64,000 bases of DNA from Duganella guangzhouensis (GTDB taxonomy: Bacteria > Pseudomonadota > Gammaproteobacteria > Burkholderiales > Burkholderiaceae_D): the NCBI RefSeq assembly GCF_009674535.1, contig NZ_WKJK01000011.1, positions 62,001 to 126,000 on the forward strand, in the 5' to 3' direction. Positions 46,124 through 54,550 of the stretch are shown here, piece after piece. The translations under genes were made by a program, and so were the position numbers. A model generated the notes under the pieces. The model was given only the letters and a program-made list of their open reading frames with translations. It was not told the origin of the DNA and did no database searches. Position 1 is the first letter of the stretch. Every line of letters starts with the position of its first letter.

Positions 46124-47308
46124 TTACTGGAACGCTTGAATGCCGGTCTGGGCGCGGCCCAGGATCAGCGCGTGGATGTCGTGCGTGCCCTCGTAGGTGT
46201 TGACTACCTCCAGATTGACCATGTGGCGGATGATGCCGAACTCATCCGAGATGCCATTGCCGCCCAGCATATCGCGCGCCATGCGGGCGATGTCCAGCGA
46301 TTTGCCGCAGGAGTTGCGCTTCATCATCGAGGTGATTTCCACCGCCGCCGTGCCTTCGTCCTTCATGCGGCCCAGGCGCAGGCAGCCTTGCAGGCCCATG
46401 GTGATTTCGGTTTGCATGTCGGCCAGCTTTTTCTGGATCAGCTGGTTGGCGGCCAGCGGACGGCCAAACTGCACCCGGTCCATCACATACTGGCGCGCGG
46501 TATGCCAGCACGATTCCGCCGCGCCTAGCGCGCCCCAGGCGATGCCGTAGCGGGCCGAGTTCAGGCAGGTGAACGGGCCTTTCAGGCCGCGCACGTCCGG
46601 GAAGGCATTCTCTTCCGGCACGAACACGTTATCCATGACGATTTCGCCGGTGATCGAGGCGCGCAGGCCGAATTTGCCGTGAATGGCAGGCGCGCTCAGT
46701 CCGGCCATGCCTTTTTCCAGCACGAAGCCGCGAATCGCGCCTTCGTCGTCCTTGGCCCACACCACGAACACATCCGCCACCGGCGAGTTGGTGATCCACA
46801 TCTTGGCGCCGGACACCGAGTAGCCGCCCGGGACTTTCTTGGCGCGGGTAATCATCGAGCCGGGATCGGAGCCGTGGTTCGGCTCGGTCAGGCCGAAGCA
46901 GCCGATCCATTCGCCGCTGGCCAGCTTGGGCAGGTATTTCTGTTTTTGCGCTTCTGTGCCGAACTCGTAGATCGGCACCATCACCAGCGACGATTGCACG
47001 CTCATCATCGAGCGGTAGCCGGAATCGACGCGCTCGACTTCGCGCGCGATCAGGCCGTAGGCCACGTAGTTCAGGCCGGGACCGCCGTATTGCTCGGGAA
47101 TGGTTGGACCCAACAGGCCTACTTCGCCCATTTCGCGGAAGATGGAGATGTCCATCGTTTCATGGCGGAAGGCGTCGAGGATGCGCGGCTGCAGCTTGTC
47201 CTGGCAGTAGGCGGCGGCGGCATCGCGCACCATGCGTTCATCGTCGGTCAGTTGCTGGTCCAGCAGCAGAGGGTCATCCCAGTGGAAGTGGGCGCGGGCT
47301 TGGCTCAT
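46124..47308 (-). CDS. gcdH: Glutaryl-CoA dehydrogenase
   Basis: Acyl-CoA dehydrogenase of 394 residues that oxidises and decarboxylates glutaryl-CoA to crotonyl-CoA, the end of lysine/tryptophan breakdown. The catalytic Glu373 lies in [17 protein letters not shown], diagnostic of the GcdH branch; FAD segments [14 protein letters not shown] and MWITNSP are intact. It is a single gene convergent with the LD-carboxypeptidase. Confidence 0.94.
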   Translation of the reverse strand: MSQARAHFHWDDPLLLDQQLTDDERMVRDAAAAYCQDKLQPRILDAFRHETMDISIFREMGEVGLLGPTIPEQYGGPGLNYVAYGLIAREVERVDSGYRSMMSVQSSLVMVPIYEFGTEAQKQKYLPKLASGEWIGCFGLTEPNHGSDPGSMITRAKKVPGGYSVSGAKMWITNSPVADVFVVWAKDDEGAIRGFVLEKGMAGLSAPAIHGKFGLRASITGEIVMDNVFVPEENAFPDVRGLKGPFTCLNSARYGIAWGALGAAESCWHTARQYVMDRVQFGRPLAANQLIQKKLADMQTEITMGLQGCLRLGRMKDEGTAAVEITSMMKRNSCGKSLDIARMARDMLGGNGISDEFGIIRHMVNLEVVNTYEGTHDIHALILGRAQTGIQAFQ

Positions 47309-47400
47309 AGATAGTCTCTCATTATGGTGACGAATGCTGCCAGCATTCTATGCCCACGCCCCGGTGCCGGCTTTTCAAAGAGCGACACCGATTTGCGTTT

Positions 47401-47904
47401 TTACCCCAGGCCGGCGAACTGGCCGCTGTGGAAGATCAGCGGCGGGCAGGGCGAAAACTCGCAGAATTCGACTTCGCCGACGAAAATCACGTGGTCACCC
47501 TCCGGATAGCGGCTGCGGTTGTGGCATTCAAACCAGGCCGACGCCCCTTTCAGGATAGGCTGGCCGGTGCGCGACAGTTCGTATTCCACGCCTTCCCATG
47601 GGTCGATGCCACGGGTGGCGAAGCGTTTGGCCAGATGAGCCTGCTCGGCGTTCAGCACGTTGATGACGTAGTGCGAGTTGCCGGTGAAGATGGGCATGCT
47701 GTTGGCGCCGTTGGACAGGCTCCACAGTACCAGCGGCGGTTCCAGCGACACCGAATTGAAGGAACTGGCGGTCAGGCCGCGGAAGGTGCCGTCGGCCAGG
47801 CGGGTGGTAATTATGGTAACACCGGTCGCAAACTGGCCCAGTGCCTGACGGAAATGGGCGGTGTCGAAGCTGCGCTCTGGCGCGCGAGGGGAGTTCGTGT
47901 TCAT
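47401..47904 (-). CDS. Flavin reductase-like FMN-binding protein
   Basis: About 167 residues of the flavin reductase family: FATGVTIITT (about 24-33) and LTASSFNSVSLEPPLVLWSL (about 44-63) form the FMN site, and HYVINVL follows. Members supply reduced flavin to two-component monooxygenases. The start is unsure: ATG at 47904 is used, with alternatives at 47913 and 47937 and no strong ribosome-binding site at any. It might serve the LLM monooxygenase at 51885, though it is outside that cluster. Confidence 0.85.
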   Translation of the reverse strand: MNTNSPRAPERSFDTAHFRQALGQFATGVTIITTRLADGTFRGLTASSFNSVSLEPPLVLWSLSNGANSMPIFTGNSHYVINVLNAEQAHLAKRFATRGIDPWEGVEYELSRTGQPILKGASAWFECHNRSRYPEGDHVIFVGEVEFCEFSPCPPLIFHSGQFAGLG

Positions 47905-48002
47905 GTGGCTCATTATGCCAAAGATTTGTAACGTCATAGCAGATCATCCTGCTTTGCGTTACAGTGGACGGCATGGGTGAGTCTTCCACGCGAGGGGGCG
48001 TC

Positions 48003-48536
48003 ATGGCTGGCAATACGGAAACGGCGATACTGGGTGGCGGTTGTTTTTGGTGTATTGAAGCTGTGTATCTGGAGGTGAAGGGCGTGACTGCGGTCGAGTC
48101 CGGCTACACCGGCGGTCAGGTGGCGCAGCCCACTTACGAGCAGGTGTGCGCCGGCGACACCGGCCATGCCGAGGTGGTCAAGCTGACGTATGACCCGGCC
48201 GTTATCAGCTACCGCGACCTGCTGGAAATCTTTTTCACCATCCACGATCCCACCACGCTGAACCGCCAGGGCAACGACGTCGGCACCCAATACCGCTCGG
48301 CTATCTATTACCAGTCACCGCAGCAGGAGGCGATGGCGCGCCAGGTCATCGCTGAAATGGCGCATGTGTGGGACGCGCCCATCGTCACCGAACTGACCCC
48401 GGCCCATACTTTCTACAAGGCCGAGGACTATCACCAGGATTACTTCCGCCAGCATCCGCTGCAGGGCTATTGCGCCTTCGTGGTGGCGCCCAAGGTCGAC
48501 AAGTTCAGGAAGACGTACTCAAGCCGCCTGAAGTAG
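48003..48536 (+). CDS. msrA: Peptide methionine-S-sulfoxide reductase
   Basis: MsrA, 177 residues. The active-site motif GCFWC has catalytic Cys14. It repairs the S-epimer of methionine sulfoxide. GAGGGGG ribosome-binding site stands before the ATG at 48003; earlier in-frame starts (GTG 47964, ATG 47973) lack one. Its 3' end overlaps the convergent cyclopropane synthase gene by 32 bases. Confidence 0.94.
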   Translation: MAGNTETAILGGGCFWCIEAVYLEVKGVTAVESGYTGGQVAQPTYEQVCAGDTGHAEVVKLTYDPAVISYRDLLEIFFTIHDPTTLNRQGNDVGTQYRSAIYYQSPQQEAMARQVIAEMAHVWDAPIVTELTPAHTFYKAEDYHQDYFRQHPLQGYCAFVVAPKVDKFRKTYSSRLK

Positions 48537-49737
48537 CCGGATACATGTGCTGGCGTGACCATGGCAACGCCGCCGAGCGCTGGCCAGCCTTGCGGCCGAC
48601 AATCTGATACAGACTGATCCAGTCCTGCTCAAACGCATAGCTGCAGCCGGCCAGGTAGACGTGCCAGATGCGGTAGCGCTTGTCCCCGGCCAGCTCGCGC
48701 ACCTTGTCGCCATGCGCTTCGAAATTGTCGGTCCAGATGGCGCAGGTGCGGGCGTAGTGGCGGCGCAGGTTTTCGACGTCGAACACTTCCAGCGAACCCT
48801 GCTGCATGGCCTTCAGCACATTGCCGATGTGCGCCAGCTCGCCGTGCGGGAACACGTATTTTTCGATGAACTCGCCGCCGCCATACGGCGTCTCGCCATT
48901 GTCCGGATCGGTGGTGGTGATGCCGTGGTTCATCACCACGCCGTCCGGCGCCAGCAGGTTGTTGATGGCGCTGAAGTATTCCTGCAAGTGCCGCACGCCG
49001 ACGTGCTCGAACATGCCGACGCTGGTGATGCGGTCGAACTGGCCGCGCACGTCGCGGTAATCCTGCAGGCGGATTTCGATCAGATGCTCCAGCCCGGCCG
49101 CGCGCACCCGCTCCTTGGCCAGCGCGAACTGATTTTCCGATAACGTGACGCCGACGCAGCGCGCCTTGTACTGCTGCGCCGCACGGATCACCAGCGCGCC
49201 CCAGCCGCAGCCGATGTCGAGCAGCGTCTGGTTGGGCTGCAACTCGATCTTGCGCAGGATGTGGTCGATCTTCTTGATCTGTGCCGCCGCCAGATCCTCG
49301 TCACCATCTTCGAAGTAGGCGCAGGAATACACCATATTGGGGTCGAGGAACTCCTGGTAAAACGCGTTGGAAACGTCGTAGTGATAGCGGATCGCCTCGG
49401 CATCCTTTTGCTTGCTGTGGCTGATCGTGCGCACCATGCGCGCGAACTTGCCCTCGGCCTTGAGCGAGGTGCGCGCCAGCGCGTTGACCACGGCGATCAT
49501 GTCGCGCGCCTTGCCGCGCACCTCGATCGCGCCCTCGACATAGGCCGCGCCCAGATTCGACAGCGACGGCGTCAGCAGATAGCGCGCCGCTGCGATGTTG
49601 GGCAGCTTGATGGTGACGCGCGGCGCCTCGCTGGAAAAATCGACCTGCTGGCCATTCCACAATTCCAGCCGCAGCGGCAGCGTCAGCTGCTCGCGGATGG
49701 CGGATACCCAGTTGCTCAATTGATTCTGTACGAACAA
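48505..49737 (-). CDS. cfa: Cyclopropane-fatty-acyl-phospholipid synthase
   Basis: A 410-residue SAM-dependent enzyme that adds a methylene bridge to unsaturated phospholipid acyl chains. An N-terminal lipid-binding part is followed by the SAM-binding DIGCGWGALVIRAA (about 180-193), EHVGVRHLQEY and FIEKYVFPHG. The start is TTG at 49737, with GGGAGG five bases upstream; the longer frame would begin inside a terminator hairpin. That terminator lies only 26 bases upstream, so there is hardly room for a separate promoter. Confidence 0.92.
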   Translation of the reverse strand: MFVQNQLSNWVSAIREQLTLPLRLELWNGQQVDFSSEAPRVTIKLPNIAAARYLLTPSLSNLGAAYVEGAIEVRGKARDMIAVVNALARTSLKAEGKFARMVRTISHSKQKDAEAIRYHYDVSNAFYQEFLDPNMVYSCAYFEDGDEDLAAAQIKKIDHILRKIELQPNQTLLDIGCGWGALVIRAAQQYKARCVGVTLSENQFALAKERVRAAGLEHLIEIRLQDYRDVRGQFDRITSVGMFEHVGVRHLQEYFSAINNLLAPDGVVMNHGITTTDPDNGETPYGGGEFIEKYVFPHGELAHIGNVLKAMQQGSLEVFDVENLRRHYARTCAIWTDNFEAHGDKVRELAGDKRYRIWHVYLAGCSYAFEQDWISLYQIVGRKAGQRSAALPWSRQHMYPATSGGLSTSS

Positions 49738-49762
49738 GATAACCTCCCGAAGTTCAGACCCG

Positions 49763-49789
49763 AAAAAAGACCACCGCAAGCGATGGTCT
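49763..49789 (-). terminator. Terminator of the hemerythrin-PdxH gene
   Basis: Read on the minus strand, AGACCATCG, CTTG loop, CGGTGGTCT and a run of T. It lies 28 bases after the stop of the fusion gene and shortly before the cfa start. Confidence 0.88.
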
Positions 49790-49816
49790 GGTGGTTCCGA
49801 ACGGGAGGCGCCTTGC

Positions 49817-51052
49817 TTACGGTTGCAGGCGCTCCTTCACCCAGCTGCCATCGGCTTGTTTGACGTACACGATCCGGTCATGGAAACGCGAGCGGCGTCC
49901 CTGCCAGAACTCGATGCGCTCCGGGTCGAGGCGGTAACCGCCCCAGTGCGCCGGCCGCACCGGATGCTCGCCGCTGACTGCGGCGGCGGCATCGTAATTG
50001 GCTTCCATCTGCTCCCGGTCGGCGATGGGCGCGCTCTGCTGCGAAGCGATCGCAGCGATCTGGCTCTTCACCGGCCGGCTGTAAAAATACTTGTCGCTTT
50101 CCTCGGCGGCGGTTTGCACCACCTTACCTTCGATCCGCACTTGTCGTTCCAGTTCACTCCAGAAGAACAGCAACGCGGCATGCGGGTTGGCGCGCAGTTG
50201 CCGGCCTTTCTGGCTCTCGTAATTGGTGTACCAGGTGAAACCCCGGTGATCGTATTGCTTGATGAGGACGATGCGCGAGCTGGGCTTGCCGTCCGCGTCC
50301 ACCGTCGCCACGCTCATCGCGTTCGGTTCGTTGACCTTGGCGTGCAGCGCTTCCTCAAACCATTTGCCGAACTGGGCGATCGGGTCGTCCAGCACGTCGT
50401 TTTCCGTCAGGCTGGCGCGGCCGTAGTCGAGCCGCAGATCCGCCAGCACCACGCCGTCCGCCACAGTATTGTTGACCGGCTGCGCTTGTTGTTCGGGCAC
50501 CTGGCTCACCGGCAGGGCGGGGGTAATCCCGCGCCGCACCTGCATCGCGCTGCCCAGTTGCGCCATTTGCTCGGCGCTGAACAGACGCTTGGCCATCGGG
50601 GCGATATTGCCTTCCTCCACCACCATATGCGCCGCGTAGGTGTCGCAGAAACGCGCGACATCGCTGGCCGACAAAGTGGAATGGGTTCCGTTGGCGATTT
50701 GCTCAAGTTGTGATTTGATTATAGACCAGTCTCTATCCATTTGCTGGTGACCCTCCAGGATGCCGGGCGTCAGCTCTGCCAGAAGGGTGGCATCGGCATC
50801 GCGCGCGGTGGCCTGCAGCATCGGGATCAGGTTTTGTTCCTCATCCTCATGGTGCAAATGGGCTGCGTTGTTGAAATATTTCAGCACCGCTTGCGCGGCT
50901 TTTTGGGCGTCGATGTCGGCGCCGTGCTTGGGCAGGTGGGCAAGCAGGTTCTGCAGCGTTTGCAGCTGCTTGCGGATGCGGTCGTGGCAGTGTTTCAGGA
51001 CGGCGATCGGCTGACTGAAATCAGGGGCGGTGTCGATCAGGGCGTTGCTCAT
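49817..51052 (-). CDS. pdxH: Hemerythrin domain fused to pyridoxamine 5'-phosphate oxidase
   Basis: A 411-residue two-domain protein. Residues about 12-160 are a hemerythrin HHE helical bundle: His23, His67/Glu71 in HLHHEDEE, His102 and His142/Glu146 in AHMVVEEG give the diiron ligand set. After a Gln/Pro linker (about 175-198), residues about 201-411 are a complete Pdx[12 protein letters not shown], the FMN/substrate run [25 protein letters not shown], and [14 protein letters not shown]. PdxH oxidises pyridoxine or pyridoxamine 5'-phosphate to pyridoxal phosphate with O2, releasing peroxide. Ordinary PdxH is about 210 residues. Start at MSNALID; the longer frame is not supported. Confidence 0.92.
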   Translation of the reverse strand: MSNALIDTAPDFSQPIAVLKHCHDRIRKQLQTLQNLLAHLPKHGADIDAQKAAQAVLKYFNNAAHLHHEDEEQNLIPMLQATARDADATLLAELTPGILEGHQQMDRDWSIIKSQLEQIANGTHSTLSASDVARFCDTYAAHMVVEEGNIAPMAKRLFSAEQMAQLGSAMQVRRGITPALPVSQVPEQQAQPVNNTVADGVVLADLRLDYGRASLTENDVLDDPIAQFGKWFEEALHAKVNEPNAMSVATVDADGKPSSRIVLIKQYDHRGFTWYTNYESQKGRQLRANPHAALLFFWSELERQVRIEGKVVQTAAEESDKYFYSRPVKSQIAAIASQQSAPIADREQMEANYDAAAAVSGEHPVRPAHWGGYRLDPERIEFWQGRRSRFHDRIVYVKQADGSWVKERLQP

Positions 51053-51113
51053 GGGATGCACTCTCTGCTTGGGGCTAAGTGTGCATTCTAGAATAATTCC
51101 GCGCTTGAAGGAT

Positions 51114-51764
51114 TTAGGCCGTCGGGAAGTGGGCCGAAACAAACAGCTGCACCGCCGACTTCACCAGCACCTGCTGCTGTTCTGCCGTGACCTCTTGTTC
51201 GCTGTAGCCGGCCAGCATGAAGTAGTGGCCCAGCACGCACAGGTTGATGAACTGGATGGCGGCCAGTTTGGAGTCGTCAAAGCGGCCCATGCCGGCCGCC
51301 TTCAGCGCTTCCAGGCAGCGCCGCACCGGTTCGCGGAAACGGTCGCCTTCGGTTCGCATGATGTCGGCCAGGCCGTCGACGCGCGACATTTCCGCCACCA
51401 CCAGGCGGATGAATTTCAGATTGTCCGGCTTGAAGAAAAATTCGGCGATGATCAGGCCCAGCCGGTACAGCACCTGGTCCGGCGTGCCGCTGGTGTCGAC
51501 GTGGAACTGGGTTGCATAGTCGGGCGAGCGTTTTTTCACCAGCGTCATGAACAGCTCTTCCTTGCTGCCGAAGCGGCGGTACAAGGTCAGCTTGGAACAG
51601 CCGGCGGCGGCGGCGATGCCTTCCATGCTGGCGCCTTCGATACCGCCCTTGTTGAGGAATTCGACCCGGGCGGCTTCCAGAATACGTTGTAGCAGCTGCT
51701 CCGAGGCGTCGCGGGTAGGGCGGCCGGCCGGTGCGATGGCTGGTGAAGACATAGGCAACTTCAT
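51114..51764 (-). CDS. TetR-family transcriptional regulator
   Basis: A repressor of about 216 residues. The N-terminal three-helix DNA-binding domain holds the helix-turn-helix [24 protein letters not shown] (about 49-72 of the longest form); the C-terminal part (about 80-215) is the helical ligand-binding domain. The start is ambiguous: ATG at 51764 is used, ATG at 51752 and the longer 51803 are alternatives. It is divergent from the six-gene sulfatase cluster with two palindromes between, so it most likely represses that cluster, and perhaps itself, until a ligand binds. Confidence 0.9.
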   Translation of the reverse strand: MKLPMSSPAIAPAGRPTRDASEQLLQRILEAARVEFLNKGGIEGASMEGIAAAAGCSKLTLYRRFGSKEELFMTLVKKRSPDYATQFHVDTSGTPDQVLYRLGLIIAEFFFKPDNLKFIRLVVAEMSRVDGLADIMRTEGDRFREPVRRCLEALKAAGMGRFDDSKLAAIQFINLCVLGHYFMLAGYSEQEVTAEQQQVLVKSAVQLFVSAHFPTA

Positions 51765-51818
51765 GTAGATTAATCCGTGATTGTCGCATGCCTGGATGGG
51801 CATGGCATAAACGTCATA

Positions 51819-51844
51819 AGCAAACCTGAATTAATTCGTTTGCT
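51819..51844. promoter_or_regulatory. Inverted repeat, candidate regulator site
   Basis: AGCAAAC (51819-51825) and GTTTGCT (51838-51844) form a perfect 7-base dyad around a spacer that is itself palindromic (GAATTAATTC, 51828-51837). It lies over the likely -35 of the forward promoter (TTGCTA, 51840-51845) and 55-80 bases upstream of the tetR start. Confidence 0.45.
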
Positions 51845-51861
51845 AAAGGATAAGCTCTGGG

Positions 51862-51885
51862 TAATGTAACGCAATCGTTACATTA
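51862..51885. promoter_or_regulatory. TetR operator candidate
   Basis: A perfect palindrome of 24 bases: TAATGTAACG, four bases (CAAT), CGTTACATTA. Its last base is the A of the first ATG of the cluster, so a bound repressor would cover the start of transcription. Size and symmetry fit TetR-family operators. Confidence 0.75.
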
Positions 51886-53231
51886 TGTGGAGAATTATCA
51901 TCGCTACCGAAAAACGCCAACTCCGGCTCGGCGCTTTCCTGCAGGGTGTGGGGCATCATCTGGCCGCCTGGCGGCATCCGGATGTGGACCCGCGCAACAC
52001 GCTGCGCTTTGATTTCTACCAACAACTGGCGCGCACGGCCGAGCGCGGCAAGTTCGATGCGATCTTTTTTGCCGACAGCCTCGGTGTGCCGGATGGGCCG
52101 CCGGAGCTGCTGGCGCGCGGCCTGTTGCCGTCCTATCTGGAGCCGCTGACCAATTTGGCGGCGATTGCCGGCGTGACCGAGCGCATCGGTTTGATCGCGA
52201 CGGTGTCGACCAGTTATCTGCCACCATTTCACCTGGCGCGCAAGTTTGCGTCGCTGGACCAGTTGAGCAATGGCCGTACCGGCTGGAATCTGGTCACCTC
52301 CGGCACCGACTGGGAGGCGCGCAATTTCAATCTCGATACGCAGACGCCGCATGCCGAGCGCTACCGCCATGCGCGCGAGTATGTGGATGTGGTCAAGGGC
52401 TTGTGGGATGGCTGGTCCGACGATGCTTTGCTGTTCGATCAGCAGGCGGGGCTGATGTTTGATCCGGCCAAGCTGTATCGGCTGAATCACAAGGGCGAGC
52501 GTTATACGGTGCGCGGTCCGCTGGTGGCGGAGCGGCCGGTGCAGGGCTATCCGGTGATCGTGCAGGCGGGTTCGTCGGGCGATGGTCAGGCGCTGGCGGC
52601 GGCCACGGCCGAGGTGGTGTTCACCGCGCAGCAGACGCTGGAGGAGGGGCGTCGCTTCTATGCCGGCCTGAAGGAGCAGCTGATTCCGCATGGACGTTCG
52701 GCGGACAGCCTGAAGATCATGCCGGGTGTGCTGCCCGTTATCGGCCGCAGTGCGCAGGAGGCGCAGGACAAGTATGAGCAGTTGCAGGGGCTGATCGATC
52801 CGGTGCTGGGCATCGGGCTGTTGAATGCGTTCCTGGGCAATATCGATCTGAGCAAGTATCCGCTGGATGGGCCGGTGCCGGAGCTGCCGGTGACGGAGGG
52901 ATGGCAGAGTCGGCAGAAATTGTTTGTGGATCTGGCGCGGCGCGAGAATTTGAGTTTGCGTCAGCTGTATCAGCGCGTGGCCGGCGCGCGCGGGCATCGG
53001 ATTGTGATTGGCACGGCCGAGCATGTGGCGGATCAGCTGGAGGAGTGGTTCGTCAACGGCGCGGCCGATGGCTTCAACATCCTGCCGCCGACGCTGCCGC
53101 ATGGGCTGGATGATTTCGTCAATCTGGTGGTGCCTGAGCTGCAACGTCGCGGCCTGTTCCGCACCGAATACATCGGCCGCACGCTGCGCGAGCATCTCGG
53201 CCTGCAACGCCCACGGAATCAATTCGAATGA
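51885..53231 (+). CDS. LLM-class flavin-dependent monooxygenase (NtaA/SnaA/DszA type)
   Basis: A 448-residue two-component flavin monooxygenase with a TIM-barrel fold. KRQLRLGAFL, the pattern FFADSLGVPDGPPE (about 61-74), LDQLSNGRTGWNLVTSG (about 124-140) and YPVIVQAGSSGDGQALA are typical of the NtaA/SnaA/DszA/SoxA group, which desulfurise or cleave C-S, C-N or similar bonds with FMNH2 and O2. The start codon touches the palindrome and has no ribosome-binding site; GGAGA lies just inside, so either translation starts close to the 5' end of the mRNA or a rare codon nearby is used. First gene of the cluster; it overlaps the MFS gene by 4 bases. Confidence 0.86.
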   Translation: MWRIIIATEKRQLRLGAFLQGVGHHLAAWRHPDVDPRNTLRFDFYQQLARTAERGKFDAIFFADSLGVPDGPPELLARGLLPSYLEPLTNLAAIAGVTERIGLIATVSTSYLPPFHLARKFASLDQLSNGRTGWNLVTSGTDWEARNFNLDTQTPHAERYRHAREYVDVVKGLWDGWSDDALLFDQQAGLMFDPAKLYRLNHKGERYTVRGPLVAERPVQGYPVIVQAGSSGDGQALAAATAEVVFTAQQTLEEGRRFYAGLKEQLIPHGRSADSLKIMPGVLPVIGRSAQEAQDKYEQLQGLIDPVLGIGLLNAFLGNIDLSKYPLDGPVPELPVTEGWQSRQKLFVDLARRENLSLRQLYQRVAGARGHRIVIGTAEHVADQLEEWFVNGAADGFNILPPTLPHGLDDFVNLVVPELQRRGLFRTEYIGRTLREHLGLQRPRNQFE

Positions 53232-54532
53232 GCGCCAACCTCGCAACCAAGCTCAGCCCAGCCGCCGAGCCTGCGCCGGATTACATCCTCGGCAAGCGCG
53301 AAACGCTGCGCGTGTTCACTTTGCTATGCCTGCTGATGGTATTCGACTTTGCCGACCGCATGATCGTCGCCTCGCTGCTGCCCATCATCAAAGCCGAATG
53401 GCAGATCACTGACGCCCAGTCCGGCCTGCTGAGCACCGTGCTGTTCGTCGGCATGGTGGTGTTCGCCTTCCCGGCCGTCGCCCTGACCAACCGCATCGGC
53501 CGCATCAAAACCGCCAGCCTGATGGGCGTATTCTGGAGCGTGGCCTCGGCCGCCGGCGCCTTCGCCGGCAACATCGGCCAACTGGTGGCCACCCGCGCCG
53601 CTGTCGGCGTCGGTGAAGCCGGCTACGCGCCAGCCTCCTACGCCTGGATCACCGCCGTGTTCCCGCCGCGCCGCCGCCAGCTGGCGCTGGGCATCTTTTC
53701 ATCCGGCCAGATCATCGGCATGTCGCTGGGCGTCGCGCTGGGCGGCTACATCGCCACCCACTTCGGCTGGCGGCACGCGCTCGGCCTGATGGCGCTGCCG
53801 GGCCTGCTGGTCGCCGTGCTGCTGTACCGTGGCCGCGACTACAAGACCATTCCGCAGGCCACCGCCACCGCCACCGCCGCGCCGCCGCAAAAGCCGTTCA
53901 AAGCCATCCTCGGCTCGCGCGCCCTGCTGTGGGGCTATCTGAGCCAGGCCATGGCCACGCTGCAATGGGTACCGGTGTTCTACTTCCTGCCGACCTATTT
54001 CCACCGCATCCACGGCGTGCCGCTGCAACAATCGTCCTACATGGCCAGCGCCTTGCTGCTGCTGACCATCATCTCGGTACCGGCCGGCGGCTGGATCATG
54101 GACCGCTGGAGCGTCAGCGCGCCGCAACGCAAGCTGACCTTCGCCGCCATCCTTGGCGCCCTCGGCACCGTGGCCTACGCCGCCGCCTTCGGCCTGATCC
54201 ATGACGCCAAGCTGCAGTACGGCGTGATCCTGGTGGTGTTCTTCCTGTCCGGCCTGGGCGGTGTCGCCACCCTCGGCATGACGCAGGAATTGGTGACTCC
54301 GGACGTACGTCCGCTGGCCGGCACCTGCGGCGTGATCGTTTTGCACTTCCTAGGATCGGCCCCTGGGCCTTATATTGCCGGCCTGTTGTCCGACCGCTAC
54401 GGCCTGACCGCCGCCTTGCTGATCGGCGTGCTGGTCAGCGGCACGCTCGCCGTGCTGACGCTGCTGTTGGCGCGCAAACATTATCTCGCCGACCTGGCCA
54501 AGGTAGGCGCATACAAACTGGCACCTGCTTGA
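53228..54532 (+). CDS. Major facilitator superfamily transporter
   Basis: A 434-residue inner-membrane carrier with 12 predicted helices and a Thr/Ala-rich central loop near residues 213-225. The DFADRMIVASLLPIIKAEW start (about 38-56) and the GFVG..GEAGYAPASYAWI region match the anion-cation symporter/hexuronate-like branch. The ATGA overlap couples it to the monooxygenase; the TonB receptor follows after 18 bases. Probable importer of the cluster's substrate or of the desulfated product. Confidence 0.88.
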   Translation: MSANLATKLSPAAEPAPDYILGKRETLRVFTLLCLLMVFDFADRMIVASLLPIIKAEWQITDAQSGLLSTVLFVGMVVFAFPAVALTNRIGRIKTASLMGVFWSVASAAGAFAGNIGQLVATRAAVGVGEAGYAPASYAWITAVFPPRRRQLALGIFSSGQIIGMSLGVALGGYIATHFGWRHALGLMALPGLLVAVLLYRGRDYKTIPQATATATAAPPQKPFKAILGSRALLWGYLSQAMATLQWVPVFYFLPTYFHRIHGVPLQQSSYMASALLLLTIISVPAGGWIMDRWSVSAPQRKLTFAAILGALGTVAYAAAFGLIHDAKLQYGVILVVFFLSGLGGVATLGMTQELVTPDVRPLAGTCGVIVLHFLGSAPGPYIAGLLSDRYGLTAALLIGVLVSGTLAVLTLLLARKHYLADLAKVGAYKLAPA

Positions 54533-54550
54533 AAGAATAGAAAGAACACT

